DNA of 64,000 bases from an uncultured Aquimarina sp. (lineage in GTDB: Bacteria; Bacteroidota; Bacteroidia; Flavobacteriales; Flavobacteriaceae). Location of the stretch: contig CANMLW010000001.1 in NCBI GenBank assembly GCA_947498705.1, forward strand, positions 868,001 to 932,000, given 5' to 3'. The notes under the pieces were generated by a model. That model worked only from the letters and a program-made list of their open reading frames with translations, searched no databases and was not told where the DNA came from. The position numbers and the translations under genes are program-made. The stretch's first letter is position 1. Each line of letters opens with the position of its first letter. Below, piece by piece: positions 43,778-53,600 of the stretch.

Positions 43778-44533
43778 CTAAAGTCTTACAGGAATATCAT
43801 TACTCTGTAATTCTTGTTTCAGCTTTTTTATTTCAATTTCTTTAAAATGGAAAACACTGGCCGCTAATGCTGCATCTGCCTTCCCTTCTTTAAAAGTATC
43901 CACAAAGTGTTCGATATTACCTGCTCCTCCTGAAGCAATAATGGGTATATTAAGCTCTGTAGATAACCTTGCTAGTGCCTTATTCGCAAATCCATCTTTG
44001 GTACCGTCATTATCCATAGATGTAAATAAAATCTCTCCAGCTCCTCTTTCTTCTACTTCTTTTGCCCAATCAAACAAATTTAGCTCGGTAGGCACTTTAC
44101 CTCCCACAAGATGCACAATCCATTCTCCATCTATTTGCTTTGCATCTATAGCTACTGTAATACACTGACTACCAAATTTACCTGATAAATCATTGATCAA
44201 CTGAGGATTTTTTACAGCTGACGAATTTATAGAAACCTTATCTGCACCATTCTGTAATAATATATCTACATCTTCTATAGAAGAAATCCCTCCACCAACG
44301 GTAAATGGTATATTCACTTTCTCTGCTACTCTAAGCACCAAATCTGCCAAAGTTCTTCTTCTTTCTTCGGTAGCAGAAATATCCAAAAACACCAATTCAT
44401 CGGCTCCAGTTTCAGAATATATTTGTGCTAATTCTACTGGGTCACCTGCATCTCTTAAATCTACGAAATTAACACCTTTTACGGTTCTTCCATTTTTAAT
44501 ATCCAGACACGGTATAATTCTTTTTGTTAACAT
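43778..44533 (-). CDS. hisF: Imidazole glycerol phosphate synthase cyclase subunit
   Basis: 251-residue TIM barrel forming imidazole glycerol phosphate and AICAR with ammonia from HisH. The ATG at 44533 gives the canonical start [20 protein letters not shown]; the frame continues to a TTG at 44560 that would overlap csaA and is unlikely. Catalytic Asp residues lie in LDIKNG and AIDAKQIDG. It begins one base after the csaA stop. Partner HisH is encoded upstream in the same operon. Confidence 0.96.
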   Translation of the reverse strand: MLTKRIIPCLDIKNGRTVKGVNFVDLRDAGDPVELAQIYSETGADELVFLDISATEERRRTLADLVLRVAEKVNIPFTVGGGISSIEDVDILLQNGADKVSINSSAVKNPQLINDLSGKFGSQCITVAIDAKQIDGEWIVHLVGGKVPTELNLFDWAKEVEERGAGEILFTSMDNDGTKDGFANKALARLSTELNIPIIASGGAGNIEHFVDTFKEGKADAALAASVFHFKEIEIKKLKQELQSNDIPVRL

Positions 44534-44534
44534 A

Positions 44535-44876
44535 TTAAGCGATTTTAGTGCCGTTTTCAACGTTTCTTTCCGTTTGCAACAATATTACTTCTTTATCTTC
44601 TCCTAACCCTCCTAAAACCAAGCACTCACTCATTAAGTTAGCAATTTGCTTTGGAGGAAAATTAACTACTGCAACTACCTGTTTCCCTACAATATCTTCG
44701 GGTTGGTATAACTTAGTAATCTGTGCTGAAGACTTTTTTACACCTAGAGCTCCAAAGTCAATACTCAACTTATAGGCAGGATTTCTGGCTTCTTCAAAAA
44801 ATTCTGCAGTAAGAATGGTACCAACTCGTATATCTATTTTAGAAAAATCGCTCCAAGATATTTGTTCTTTACTCAT
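44535..44876 (-). CDS. csaA: CsaA-like tRNA-binding (EMAPII/OB-fold) protein inserted in the his operon
   Basis: 113 residues forming a single tRNA-binding OB fold. Motifs are [31 protein letters not shown] at the start and [22 protein letters not shown] in the middle, matching CsaA/MetG-C-terminal domains. CsaA is described as a tRNA-binding, chaperone-like protein. Its start overlaps the end of hisA by 8 bp, and hisF begins one base after its stop, so it is firmly translated with the his genes. Why histidine synthesis should include it is unknown. Confidence 0.9.
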   Translation of the reverse strand: MSKEQISWSDFSKIDIRVGTILTAEFFEEARNPAYKLSIDFGALGVKKSSAQITKLYQPEDIVGKQVVAVVNFPPKQIANLMSECLVLGGLGEDKEVILLQTERNVENGTKIA

Positions 44877-45600
44877 GATTATTAAGAATATAATTCTCTA
44901 ATTGTTTTAGACTAATTCTATTTTCATAAATTGCTTTCCCGATAATAGTACCTTCACAACCTAATTCTGCAAGTCTAGGCAATTCATCAAATGTAGAAAT
45001 TCCTCCAGAAGCTATTAATTTAAGATCGTTTGCTTGCGATAAAATCTTTGCATACAAATCAAAAGAAGGACCTTCTAACATTCCATCTTTACTTATATCG
45101 GTACAAATCACATAAGAGATTCCTTCCTTTTGATATCCTTGTATAAAAGGTATTAACTCTTCATCACTTTCTTCCTGCCATCCGCTTACAGCAATTTTTT
45201 CATTATGAGCATCAGCTCCCAAAATTATTTTGTTATTCCCAAATTTGGTAATCCAGGATTTAAAAGTTTCGGCATCTTTTACCGCAATACTTCCTCCTGT
45301 TATTTGATTTGCCCCACTTTCGAAAGCAATTTTTAAATCTTCGTCTGTTTTCAAACCACCTCCAAAATCAATTTTTAAGTTTGTTTTGGTAGCTATTTGT
45401 TCTAAAACACTATGATTTACTATATGCTTTGATTTAGCCCCATCCAAATCTACCAAATGCAGGTATTGGATTCCGTGCGCTTCAAATTCTTTTGCTACTT
45501 CAAGTGGGTTTTCGTTATATATTTTCTTTGTATCATAGTCTCCTTTAGAAAGCCTCACACATTTTCCATCTATGATATCTATTGCTGGTATGATTCTCAT
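44869..45600 (-). CDS. hisA: ProFAR isomerase
   Basis: 243-residue TIM barrel, paralogous to HisF, catalysing the Amadori rearrangement of ProFAR. N-terminal [19 protein letters not shown] with the catalytic Asp, and the second Asp in [16 protein letters not shown], are seen. It overlaps hisH by 4 bp (ATGA) and csaA by 8 bp. HisA in its usual place between hisH and hisF except for the csaA insert. Confidence 0.96.
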   Translation of the reverse strand: MRIIPAIDIIDGKCVRLSKGDYDTKKIYNENPLEVAKEFEAHGIQYLHLVDLDGAKSKHIVNHSVLEQIATKTNLKIDFGGGLKTDEDLKIAFESGANQITGGSIAVKDAETFKSWITKFGNNKIILGADAHNEKIAVSGWQEESDEELIPFIQGYQKEGISYVICTDISKDGMLEGPSFDLYAKILSQANDLKLIASGGISTFDELPRLAELGCEGTIIGKAIYENRISLKQLENYILNNHE

Positions 45601-46178
45601 AACTCTAAAAAATTCTTTAATATTTTTTGCCCTGTAACACTACTTTTTTCTGGGTGAAACTGGGTACCGTAAAAATTATCTTTTTGCAAAGCTGTAGTAT
45701 AGGTAACACCATATTGCGTTTGTCCTACCGTATCTTTGGTAACAGGAGCATAATAACTATGCACCAAATAGATATATTCTTTTTCTTCTACTTCATTAAA
45801 TAAAACAGAATTAAGCGATTCGATTTGGTTCCAACCGATTTGTGGTACTTTTACTCCATGATTAAATCGCACTACATTAACATCAAAAATCCCTAATCCT
45901 TTTGTATCACCCTCTTCGGTATGATTGCACATAAGCTGCATCCCAAGGCAAATCCCTAATACAGGCTGTTTTAGCTCTGGCACCAACGTATCAAGTCCCG
46001 ATTCTTTTAATTTACTCATTGCGCTACTAGCTTCTCCTACACCAGGAAAAATCACCTTATCAGCGGCTTTAATAACCTCTGGGTCATCGCTTAATATCGC
46101 CTCATATCCCAACCGTTGAATTGCAAATTTAATCGATTGAATATTTCCTGCTCCGTAATTGATAATTACTATTTTCAA
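45597..46178 (-). CDS. hisH: Imidazole glycerol phosphate synthase glutaminase subunit
   Basis: 193 residues, class I glutamine amidotransferase that feeds ammonia to HisF. Nucleophile Cys77 lies in [10 protein letters not shown], and the His/Glu pair in QFHPEKS near 176-180. The oxyanion strand region GVGEASSA is present. It overlaps hisA by 4 bp and is separated from hisB by 71 bp that contain heptamer repeats. Confidence 0.96.
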   Translation of the reverse strand: MKIVIINYGAGNIQSIKFAIQRLGYEAILSDDPEVIKAADKVIFPGVGEASSAMSKLKESGLDTLVPELKQPVLGICLGMQLMCNHTEEGDTKGLGIFDVNVVRFNHGVKVPQIGWNQIESLNSVLFNEVEEKEYIYLVHSYYAPVTKDTVGQTQYGVTYTTALQKDNFYGTQFHPEKSSVTGQKILKNFLEL

Positions 46179-46181
46179 TTT

Positions 46182-46209
46182 GATTTCAGATTTATGATTT
46201 CGGATTTAT
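46182..46209. repeat. Four tandem heptamers between hisB and hisH
   Basis: GATTTCA, GATTTAT, GATTTCG and GATTTAT follow head to tail over 46182-46209, sharing GATTT in a strict 7-bp period. It is the only clear tandem repeat in the window. Confidence 0.6.
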
Positions 46210-46249
46210 GACCAATTTCAATCACTCTTCCTTCTTAATTCATGTATAT

Positions 46250-47398
46250 TTATAAAACTCCTTTTGTACTTGGTAATACCATTTTATCGGGGTCTCTTTT
46301 TACTGCAACTTTAATAGCTTTTGCAAACGCCTTAAAAATTGCTTCTATCTTATGATGTTCGTTGGTTCCTTCTGCTTTTACATTTAGATTAGCTTTGGCT
46401 CCGTCTGTAAACGATTTAAAAAAATGATAAAACATTTCTGTAGGCATTTTACCAATCATTTCTCTTTTAAAATCGGCATCCCAAACCAACCAATTCCTTC
46501 CTCCAAAATCAATTGCTACCTGCGCCAAACAATCATCCATTGGCAAACAAAAACCGTAGCGCTCGATCCCTAGTTTATTCCCCAGAGCTTTGCTAAACAC
46601 CTCACCTAATGCAATTGCTGTGTCTTCGATGGTATGGTGTTCATCAACTTCTAAGTCACCTTTCACTTTTATATCCAAGTCCATTTGCCCATGACGTGCA
46701 ATTTGATCCAGCATATGATCAAAAAACTCTAAACCAGTAGCAATATCGCTTTTACCGGTACCGTCGAGGTTTAATTTTATATAGATATCTGTTTCATTGG
46801 TTTTGCGAGAAATTTCGGCAGTGCGATCATTAAGTTTTAAAAACTCATAAATCTTTTGCCAATCATTCGTTTCTATGGCGATAAAATTATTTAGCTCGTC
46901 TTGTTCAATTGTAACTTCTCTAGTACCCAGATTGGTATGATCATTAATAAAAATCCCTTTGGATCCCAGATTTTTTGCCAATTCCATATCTGTTAATCGA
47001 TCACCTATTACAAAAGAGTTTTCGAGGTCATAATCCTCAGAAAAATACTCGGTAAGCAAACCAGTACCTGGTTTTCTTGTATCTGCATTTTCATGCGGAA
47101 AGGTTCTATCCAGAAATACTTTATCAAAAACAACTCCTTCATTTTCGAATGAAGTCATAATAAAATTATGAACTGGCCAAAAAGTATCTTCAGGAAAAAC
47201 ATCTGTACCTAATCCATCTTGATTGGTAATCATTACCAATTCATAATCCAACTCTTTGGCTATTTTACCCAAATAGGTAAATGCTTTTGGATAAAAAATC
47301 ATTTTTTCGAACGCGTCTATTTGTTCGTCTACTGTTTCTTTAATGATTGTACCATCACGATCTATAAATAATACTTTCTTTTTCATACTATTTGACAT
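46250..47398 (-). CDS. hisB: Bifunctional histidinol-phosphatase / imidazoleglycerol-phosphate dehydratase
   Basis: 382 residues: an N-terminal HAD phosphatase ([10 protein letters not shown], 10-19, with the nucleophile Asp; [20 protein letters not shown]) fused to IGPD ([54 protein letters not shown]). It catalyses steps 7 and 9 of histidine synthesis. The frame offers ATG at 47398 and 47386; [13 protein letters not shown] is the usual start. It is 7 bp after the DUF2167 gene. Confidence 0.96.
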   Translation of the reverse strand: MSNSMKKKVLFIDRDGTIIKETVDEQIDAFEKMIFYPKAFTYLGKIAKELDYELVMITNQDGLGTDVFPEDTFWPVHNFIMTSFENEGVVFDKVFLDRTFPHENADTRKPGTGLLTEYFSEDYDLENSFVIGDRLTDMELAKNLGSKGIFINDHTNLGTREVTIEQDELNNFIAIETNDWQKIYEFLKLNDRTAEISRKTNETDIYIKLNLDGTGKSDIATGLEFFDHMLDQIARHGQMDLDIKVKGDLEVDEHHTIEDTAIALGEVFSKALGNKLGIERYGFCLPMDDCLAQVAIDFGGRNWLVWDADFKREMIGKMPTEMFYHFFKSFTDGAKANLNVKAEGTNEHHKIEAIFKAFAKAIKVAVKRDPDKMVLPSTKGVL

Positions 47399-47405
47399 AT
47401 CAAAT

Positions 47406-48332
47406 TTATGCTTCTTCTTTTTTACCTAATATTCTTTTTTTGAAGGCCACAAACAAACCTCCCAGTCCAATTGCAATAAATTTCCAAAATTTAAGAAGTA
47501 ATGCAAAAAAACCAGCCTTAGCTAATACTTTTCCTGCTATCAAACCACCAATTCCGTACGCAGCTACTTCATCTATATTCGAATCAAAATCTTCATATCG
47601 GTACCCTTCTTTAAAATTAACACTACCCAGAACTGGATTTAAATTGGCAGTAACATCATCTAAAACTCCCATAGTACCAATCACATTAAGATTAATAAAA
47701 CCTTTACGCCCCAAAACCCTTATATTATAATTTAAGGTATTTTCTTCTTCTCCCTCGAATTTAAGTTCTTTTGCCCAATGTAATTTTTTATTTTGTTGAT
47801 CATAAAAAGGATTGGCTGCCCACCCTATTAAATCGATAGTTGGATATCCTTGTTTTTTTCTTTCTGGATTTACGCTTTTTGTATCTTCTTGCATACTTTC
47901 CAGTAATTCATTATAATCTATATCATCTGCATCATCATCTTCTATATATCCTTCTTCAGAATAAGAAATTTCTACGGCATAAGAAACATCTACTGGTGAT
48001 TCATTTTCTTTTACCAACATCCCTAACAAACCTTCGTTTCCAGAAGGAGGATTTCCCCATAAATCAGACAACACATATGCCGCTTGTTTTTTATTCAAAA
48101 ACTTATATCCCGTCGGAACATTTAATAACGCCAAATCACCTTCTAAAACCACACTCCCTGTTTGGTAATCAAATGTATTATTAATACTATCGCTATACTT
48201 TTGAAATGCCAAAAGTAATTCTTTTTCATTTGTTGACTCTTCTGTTCTAGATTGTTCTTCTTGAGACCAACTGTTACTCGTCTGTAAACAAATCCAAAAA
48301 AACAGTAATCCCTTAATTGTAAATTTCCCCAT
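47406..48332 (-). CDS. DUF2167 membrane protein embedded in the his operon
   Basis: 308 residues. The signal-like N-terminus (1-23) is followed by the DUF2167 region, with [42 protein letters not shown] sequence around 60-95, then [25 protein letters not shown]. The protein ends in a C-terminal membrane segment ([16 protein letters not shown]) and a Lys-rich tail. DUF2167 proteins are membrane-anchored and of unknown function, usually elsewhere in genomes. Here the gene lies between hisC and hisB with gaps of 9 and 7 bp, so it is part of the his transcript. Confidence 0.85.
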   Translation of the reverse strand: MGKFTIKGLLFFWICLQTSNSWSQEEQSRTEESTNEKELLLAFQKYSDSINNTFDYQTGSVVLEGDLALLNVPTGYKFLNKKQAAYVLSDLWGNPPSGNEGLLGMLVKENESPVDVSYAVEISYSEEGYIEDDDADDIDYNELLESMQEDTKSVNPERKKQGYPTIDLIGWAANPFYDQQNKKLHWAKELKFEGEEENTLNYNIRVLGRKGFINLNVIGTMGVLDDVTANLNPVLGSVNFKEGYRYEDFDSNIDEVAAYGIGGLIAGKVLAKAGFFALLLKFWKFIAIGLGGLFVAFKKRILGKKEEA

Positions 48333-48341
48333 TTGTTATAT

Positions 48342-49391
48342 TTATAAAGTTTTTAATACTTCTATCAATTTTTTATTCTCTTTTTCTGTCCCCACAGTAA
48401 AACGCAATGTATTTTTACACAAAGGTTGCGTACTTCTATTACGAACTACAACTCCTGCTTTTAATAACTGATCATATCTTGCATCTGCATCATCGACCTT
48501 TGCCAGCACAAAATTAGCATCTGTTTTATATACTTCTTCTACAAAACTTATCTGATCTAACGTTTTTAGTAAAGTTGCTCTTTCTTTCAAAATGGCCGTT
48601 ACCTCTGATCGTACCTGATCCTCGTTTAAAACACGTTCTAAAGCCCTTTTTTGCGTAAGTTCATTCACATTATAAGGCGGTTTAATTTTGTTTAAAACAT
48701 CAATTATTTCTTCAGAAGCATAACATAACCCCAATCTAATACCTGCCAATCCATATGCTTTTGACAATGTCTGAGTTATAATCAGGTTTGGATATTGCTT
48801 AATTCTCGAAATCCAACTTTCTTTATCAGAAAAATCAATGTACGCCTCATCTATAACTACTATTCCTTTAAAGTTTTCCAGAATTCTAAAAATGTATTCT
48901 TCAGAAAAGGAGTTTCCTGTAGGGTTATTAGGAGAACAAAGAAAAATTATTTTTGATTTTTCATCTGTAGCTTCCAAAATAGCGGTAACGTTAGGCTGAA
49001 AATCATTTGACAACAAAACCTCTCGTTCTTCAATATTATTAATATTAGCCAGCACTTTATACATTCCGTAAGTAGGTGGCAACGTAATAATATTATCAAT
49101 ACCAGGTTCACAGAAAGCTCGATACAAAAGATCTAACACTTCATCACTACCATTACCTAGTAAGATATTACCTGGTAGCACTCCATTTTGTTTTGCAAGT
49201 ACTGCCTTTAGGTTTCTTTGTTGAGGATCTGGATATCTATTTACTCCATTCTCAAAAGGGTTTTCATTTGCATCTAGAAAAACCATATTTGTACCGTCAG
49301 AAACATACTCATCACGAGCAGATGAATATGGCTTTAGGCCTTTTACATTTTCTCGAATTATAGTATTTATATTAAATTGTATCGCGTTCAT
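48342..49391 (-). CDS. hisC: Histidinol-phosphate aminotransferase
   Basis: 349 residues, class II PLP aminotransferase. Typical segments are LDANENPFENGVNRYPDPQQ (substrate region), LCSPNNPTGNSFS, the Asp/Tyr pair IVVIDEAYIDFS, and the PLP Lys in TQTLSKAYGLAGIRLG. It transaminates imidazoleacetol phosphate to histidinol phosphate in step 8. Third his gene, 77 bp after hisD and 9 bp before the DUF2167 gene. Confidence 0.96.
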   Translation of the reverse strand: MNAIQFNINTIIRENVKGLKPYSSARDEYVSDGTNMVFLDANENPFENGVNRYPDPQQRNLKAVLAKQNGVLPGNILLGNGSDEVLDLLYRAFCEPGIDNIITLPPTYGMYKVLANINNIEEREVLLSNDFQPNVTAILEATDEKSKIIFLCSPNNPTGNSFSEEYIFRILENFKGIVVIDEAYIDFSDKESWISRIKQYPNLIITQTLSKAYGLAGIRLGLCYASEEIIDVLNKIKPPYNVNELTQKRALERVLNEDQVRSEVTAILKERATLLKTLDQISFVEEVYKTDANFVLAKVDDADARYDQLLKAGVVVRNRSTQPLCKNTLRFTVGTEKENKKLIEVLKTL

Positions 49392-49468
49392 TGTTTGTTT
49401 AAAAGTATTATGCCAAGAGTAATTAATAATAAGTGTCTAAACCTTGTATAATGTACTTAACTATATTC

Positions 49469-50752
49469 TTATTTTAGACTATTTAATCGTAAGGTTACTG
49501 CATTTTTATGAGCATGTAGCCCTTCTGCTTCTGCCATCAACTCTATTGCATTTCCTATATTTTCGATTCCTTTTTCTGTTATTTTCTGAAATGTCATTGA
49601 TTTCATAAAACTATCCAAGTTTACACCACTATATTGTTTTGCGTATCCATTGGTAGGCAATGTATGATTGGTTCCCGAAGCATAATCCCCTGCACTTTCT
49701 GGTGTATAATTTCCTATAAATACAGATCCTGCATTTTCTATATTATTTATATAATAATCATCATTAGACGTACAAATAATAAAATGTTCTGGTCCATATT
49801 CATTAATCAATGCTAAAGCCTGGGTGTGGTCTTCTACATAAATCAGTTTAGAGTTAGCAATGGCCGCCTCTGCAATTTCACGCCTTGGCAATACATTACA
49901 TTGCTTAGTAACTTCATTTTCTACTTTTTCTATCAATGTTTTTGATGTAGAGACCAAAATCACTTGACTATCTTTACCATGTTCTGCCTGACTTAGCAAG
50001 TCTGAAGCAACAAAAGATGCGTTGGCTGTATCATCGGCAACGACCAAAAGTTCACTTGGACCCGCTGGCATATCGATTGCTACGCCAAATTTGGTAGCTA
50101 ACTGCTTGGCAACGGTTACAAATTGATTTCCTGGTCCAAATATTTTGTATACTTTGGGAATGGTTTCTGTACCGAATGTCATCCCAGCTACCGCCTGAAT
50201 ACCTCCTACTTTACATATTTTTGTTACTCCACATAAATTAGCAGTGTACAATATAGCAGGGTTAATTTTTCCTTCCTTATCTGGAGGTGAGCATAGTACA
50301 ATTTCTTTACAACCTGCAATATTTGCAGGAATTGCCAACATTAATATAGTAGAAAACAATGGTGCTGTTCCTCCCGGAATATACAATCCTACTTTTTGTA
50401 TTGGTCTTTTCTCCTGCCAACATTCTACTCCATCTGTAGTTTCTATAGCAACTTTATCAGTTCTTTGAGCAGCATGAAAAGCTTCTATATTCGACTTTGC
50501 TAAAAGAATGGCATTTTTTAATTCTTGGCTTACTGATCTTTTTGCTTCTTCCACCTCACTATCTGTCACCAGTAATGTATCCAAAGCTACTTTATCAAAT
50601 TTTTCGGTATACTTTTTAATAGCAATATCTCTATTGGCTTTGACTTCATCAAAAACTCCTAAAACAATGCTCTCTATATCAGCCACTGTCTGAGTTGGTC
50701 TTTTAAGTAACTCTGACCAAGTATTGTTATCTGGGTTATATATCTTTTGCAT
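49469..50752 (-). CDS. hisD: Histidinol dehydrogenase
   Basis: 427 residues. Oxidises histidinol to histidine in two NAD-dependent steps with zinc. The signatures are LYIPGGTAPLFSTILMLAIPA, FGPGNQFVTVAKQLA, GPSELLVVADDTANASFVASDLLSQAEHG and TNHTLPTNGYA. I use ATG 50752 (MQKIYNPDNN), the usual start, lying 17 bp after the hisG stop. An in-frame ATG at 50797 would overlap hisG by 28 bp. Confidence 0.95.
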   Translation of the reverse strand: MQKIYNPDNNTWSELLKRPTQTVADIESIVLGVFDEVKANRDIAIKKYTEKFDKVALDTLLVTDSEVEEAKRSVSQELKNAILLAKSNIEAFHAAQRTDKVAIETTDGVECWQEKRPIQKVGLYIPGGTAPLFSTILMLAIPANIAGCKEIVLCSPPDKEGKINPAILYTANLCGVTKICKVGGIQAVAGMTFGTETIPKVYKIFGPGNQFVTVAKQLATKFGVAIDMPAGPSELLVVADDTANASFVASDLLSQAEHGKDSQVILVSTSKTLIEKVENEVTKQCNVLPRREIAEAAIANSKLIYVEDHTQALALINEYGPEHFIICTSNDDYYINNIENAGSVFIGNYTPESAGDYASGTNHTLPTNGYAKQYSGVNLDSFMKSMTFQKITEKGIENIGNAIELMAEAEGLHAHKNAVTLRLNSLK

Positions 50753-50769
50753 ATTACTACTGTTATTAT

Positions 50770-51627
50770 CTATAAAACCATCTTTTCTATCGGGCATACC
50801 AAAATACCTTCAGCTCCTTCTTCTTTTAGTTCATCAAGAATATCCCAAAACTTATTCTTTTCTACTACAGTATGAATAGAGCTCCATCCCTCTTCTGCTA
50901 ACGGAAGTACCGTTGGACTTCTCATACCTGGTAATATTCTAACAATATTTTCTATCTTATCATTAGGAGCATTTAATAATACGTATTTAGAATTTCTTGC
51001 TTTTAAAACTGCATTAATTCTAAACTGTAATTTTTCGAGTAGTTTTTTATTTTCTTCTGATATTTTAGGAGACACTGCCAATACAGCTTCAGAAGTAAGC
51101 ATTACTTCTACTTCTTTTAGGTTATTTTTAAATAAAGTACTGCCACTAGAAACAATATCGCAAATCGCATCTGCCAAACCAATATTAGGTGCAATCTCTA
51201 CAGAGCCTGATATTTGGTGTAGTTCTGCTGTGATATCCTTATTTTTTAAATATTCTTTAACCGTATTAGGATAAGACGTAGCAATCCTTTTCCCATCCAA
51301 ATCTTTTATAGAGTTATACTCAAACTCTTTGGGTACCGCCAAAGAAACTTTACACTTAGAAAAATTTAAACGCTCTGCGATTGTTATATCTTTTCCTTTT
51401 TCGATCAACACATTCTCTCCTATAATCGCAATGTCTACTACTCCATCTCTTAGGTATTGAGGAATATCCCCATTACGTAAAAACATAACTTCCATAGGAA
51501 AGTTACGAGTTTCGGCTTTAAGCTGATCCTTTCCATTATCAATAGAAATCCCACAGTCTTTCAATATTTTTACAGAATCTTCGTTGAGGCGTCCACTTTT
51601 TTGGATCGCAATTTTAATTTTTGACAT
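50770..51627 (-). CDS. hisG: ATP phosphoribosyltransferase, long form
   Basis: 285 residues, the long HisG type with a C-terminal ACT-like regulatory domain (about 215-285, PTVLPLAEEGWSSIHTVVEK), which normally gives feedback inhibition by histidine. The catalytic part shows KIAIQKSGRLNEDSVKIL, VDIAIIGENVLIEKG and GLADAICDIVSSGSTLFKNNL. First committed step of histidine synthesis and first structural gene after the attenuator at 51675-51799. No separate hisZ is expected with the long form. Confidence 0.96.
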   Translation of the reverse strand: MSKIKIAIQKSGRLNEDSVKILKDCGISIDNGKDQLKAETRNFPMEVMFLRNGDIPQYLRDGVVDIAIIGENVLIEKGKDITIAERLNFSKCKVSLAVPKEFEYNSIKDLDGKRIATSYPNTVKEYLKNKDITAELHQISGSVEIAPNIGLADAICDIVSSGSTLFKNNLKEVEVMLTSEAVLAVSPKISEENKKLLEKLQFRINAVLKARNSKYVLLNAPNDKIENIVRILPGMRSPTVLPLAEEGWSSIHTVVEKNKFWDILDELKEEGAEGILVCPIEKMVL

Positions 51628-51674
51628 GTTACTTTTGTTGTGTTTAAGCTATTCAAAAAAACAAGGTTTGTCTA

Positions 51675-51709
51675 AACAAAAAACCCGTCTGAACTTGCTC
51701 AAACGGGTT
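51675..51709 (-). terminator. Attenuator terminator of the his operon
   Basis: An 11-bp stem with one G-U (51682-51692 with 51699-51709, 6-nt loop) is followed on the minus strand by six T. It lies between the leader peptide stop and hisG, 55 bp before the hisG ATG. Confidence 0.9.
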
Positions 51710-51757
51710 ACTTTATTAATATGTTTTATACACATATCACACCTACCACGCCTGAGC
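51697..51757 (-). promoter_or_regulatory. Antiterminator pairing in the his leader
   Basis: The leader codons GCT CAG GCG (51749-51757) can pair over 9 bp, including two G-U pairs, with the 5-prime arm of the terminator stem (51697-51705). The two structures are mutually exclusive. A ribosome at the leader stop would cover the first arm and let the terminator form, while a ribosome stalled at the His codons would leave it free. Confidence 0.75.
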
Positions 51758-51799
51758 GAAAATGTAAGAATGATGATGATGTAAATTTTTATTTTTCAT
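51743..51799 (-). CDS. hisL: Histidine operon leader peptide
   Basis: An 18-residue ORF, MKNKNLHHHHSYIFAQAW, with four consecutive CAT His codons, precedes an intrinsic terminator in the hisG leader. This is the classic design of a his attenuator: low charged tRNA-His stalls the ribosome at residues 7-10, so the antiterminator can form and the operon is read. The peptide itself needs no function. Its start has no strong Shine-Dalgarno, as is usual in this phylum. I did not find a convincing promoter for the operon upstream. Confidence 0.92.
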   Translation of the reverse strand: MKNKNLHHHHSYIFAQAW

Positions 51800-51974
51800 T
51801 GATTTCGTAAATACGACGCGAATTTATAAAAAATATTTTTTTCTGAAACGCATTTGAACTTATTTTTTTGCTATTCATCTTTATAGCCTTATAAATCTTT
51901 AGAAAATATTCTTCATAATAGGTTGATAATAAACAATTTTATAACTTTAATACACTAACATTAATCAACAACAT

Positions 51975-52901
51975 ATGAAAAATTTAATTTCATTACTCAT
52001 TTTCTTATTGTTTGCCTGGCTAGCAATGTGGTGGTACTATTCTTGCGACTGGTGCGCAAAAGATATTACTAATTCTACAACAGTGGTCAACGAAAAAGAA
52101 AATCTTGAAGCAGAAGCTTTGGCAAAAAAAGCTTTAGAGGACAGCATCGCTGCCGCAAAAAAAATGATGTCAGGCTTGTTTGTAAAAGATCTCGAGGATC
52201 AAGACATTTTTAGGTATCCCGATAACTTAAAAATTAACAATGAAAATGGAGATGTTTTTATCCCAGCTTCTTTACAAGACTTTGGTACAAAAATAGCGGA
52301 TTATTTAGGTCAACATCAAGATCAGGAATTAATCATTTATGGATATGAAAATACATCTGAAAGAGATCAAAATCTGAAATATGGAGCAACCAGAGCCAAT
52401 TTTATAAAAAACCTACTGGTAGAAGTTGGAATAAACCCTGATCGAATTGTGACCAAAGAGCTTCAAAAAAATTATGAGTACGATACTGATGGAAACTATA
52501 ACGGCGGGATTGATTTAAAATTTAACACCTTAAACAAAGAAAGGCTTGCCGAAGTCGAAAAGAGCATTACCGACAAAGTATTATACTCAGAATTTGGGCA
52601 AAAGACTTTTCAACCAGACGCAACATTATCAAATTATACGTTAGAACTAAAAAATTACCTGGATAAACATCCTGATGAAGTTGTTACAGTCACGGGGCAC
52701 ACAGATAATGTAGGCACTGATGAAGCAAACCTATGGTATGGACAACAAAGAGCAAATAATGTAAAACAACATTTTATTTCTCAAGGAATTCCCAAGGAAA
52801 AAATAAAAGCTTTATCCGAAGGTGAGTTAAGTCCAATCGTTCCTAATGACAGTGACGAAAACAAAGCAAAAAATAGAAGAATAGAAATATCTGTAAACTA
52901 A
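51975..52901 (+). CDS. Inner-membrane-anchored protein with two OmpA-like domains
   Basis: 308 residues. The N-terminus is a membrane segment (ISLLIFLLFAWLAMWWYYS) with no clear cleavage site. An Ala-rich coiled linker (about 44-65) follows. A degenerate OmpA-like domain (about 95-165) with ELIIYGYENTSERDQNLKYGATRANFIKNLL lacks the usual acidic ligands. A second, canonical OmpA domain (about 220-308) contains VTGHTDNVGTDEANLWYGQQRANNVKQHF and ENKAKNRRIEISVN. The canonical domain probably binds peptidoglycan. It is divergent from the his operon and followed after 13 bp by the helix-hairpin-helix gene. Confidence 0.85.
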   Translation: MKNLISLLIFLLFAWLAMWWYYSCDWCAKDITNSTTVVNEKENLEAEALAKKALEDSIAAAKKMMSGLFVKDLEDQDIFRYPDNLKINNENGDVFIPASLQDFGTKIADYLGQHQDQELIIYGYENTSERDQNLKYGATRANFIKNLLVEVGINPDRIVTKELQKNYEYDTDGNYNGGIDLKFNTLNKERLAEVEKSITDKVLYSEFGQKTFQPDATLSNYTLELKNYLDKHPDEVVTVTGHTDNVGTDEANLWYGQQRANNVKQHFISQGIPKEKIKALSEGELSPIVPNDSDENKAKNRRIEISVN

Positions 52902-52914
52902 AACAACTAAAACT

Positions 52915-53439
52915 ATGTTAGATTTTTTAAACGAAGTAAACTGGTGGTGTCTACTATTATTATTATTTCTAGCTTTTTTGCTAGGTTGGTTATTATCTAA
53001 ATGGGCCCTTAAAAACAAATACAAATCGGCCTTAGAAGAGTGCGAAAAAATGAACGATCTTCTTAAAAACAAACCTTATGAAAAGGCTAACTCTACTTTC
53101 TCTGGCACCAATACTCCTGCCGAGAATAAAGTCAAAGCTATTAAAACAATGGATCATGGAGGAATGCCCTCTGAAGAAAATAAACCCAAACCAACATTAA
53201 ACTTTGAAAGTTTTGGAAAAGCAGATGCTTCTGAAAAAGATGATTTAAAACTTATTAGTGGTGTAGGGCCATTTATAGAAGAAAAGCTAAATAGTATTGG
53301 TATTTACACCTTTGAACAAATTAGTAAATTCACCAAAGAAGACATCGAAACTGTTACAGAATTGATTCAGTTCTTTCCTGGTAGAATCGAGAGAGATAAC
53401 TGGACAAAACAAGCCAGTAAACTAAAAGAAAACAAATAA
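52915..53439 (+). CDS. Membrane protein with helix-hairpin-helix domain
   Basis: 174 residues. One membrane helix lies near the N-terminus ([19 protein letters not shown]), followed by a charged linker and a C-terminal helix-hairpin-helix-like domain ([39 protein letters not shown]) of the type seen in several Bacteroidota small membrane proteins. HhH motifs usually bind nucleic acid or mediate protein contacts, and here membrane anchoring suggests the latter, which is inference. It is cotranscribed with the OmpA gene before it, and a terminator follows it. Confidence 0.8.
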   Translation: MLDFLNEVNWWCLLLLLFLAFLLGWLLSKWALKNKYKSALEECEKMNDLLKNKPYEKANSTFSGTNTPAENKVKAIKTMDHGGMPSEENKPKPTLNFESFGKADASEKDDLKLISGVGPFIEEKLNSIGIYTFEQISKFTKEDIETVTELIQFFPGRIERDNWTKQASKLKENK

Positions 53440-53462
53440 CAAGAAAAAATAAAACATTAGAT

Positions 53463-53491
53463 AAAGAGGGTGTGATGACACCCTCTTTTTT
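53463..53491 (+). terminator. Terminator of the OmpA/HhH transcript
   Basis: A perfect 11-bp stem (53463-53473 with 53478-53488, 4-nt loop) is followed by a T-run. Confidence 0.9.
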
Positions 53492-53551
53492 ATTCTTAGT
53501 ATATCATTCTTTTATTTTAACAAAAACAGTAACAATCCAAATAAAATACGC

Positions 53552-53582
53552 TTGCCACCCAATTTGTAATTGTTTACTTTTA
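53552..53582 (+). promoter_or_regulatory. Candidate promoter of panB-rluA
   Basis: TTG at 53552-53554 and TACTTTTA at 53575-53582 are 20 bp apart, a near match to the Bacteroidota consensus. The panB ATG is 18 bp downstream. Confidence 0.55.
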
Positions 53583-53600
53583 TCACATAAAAAATTACAT

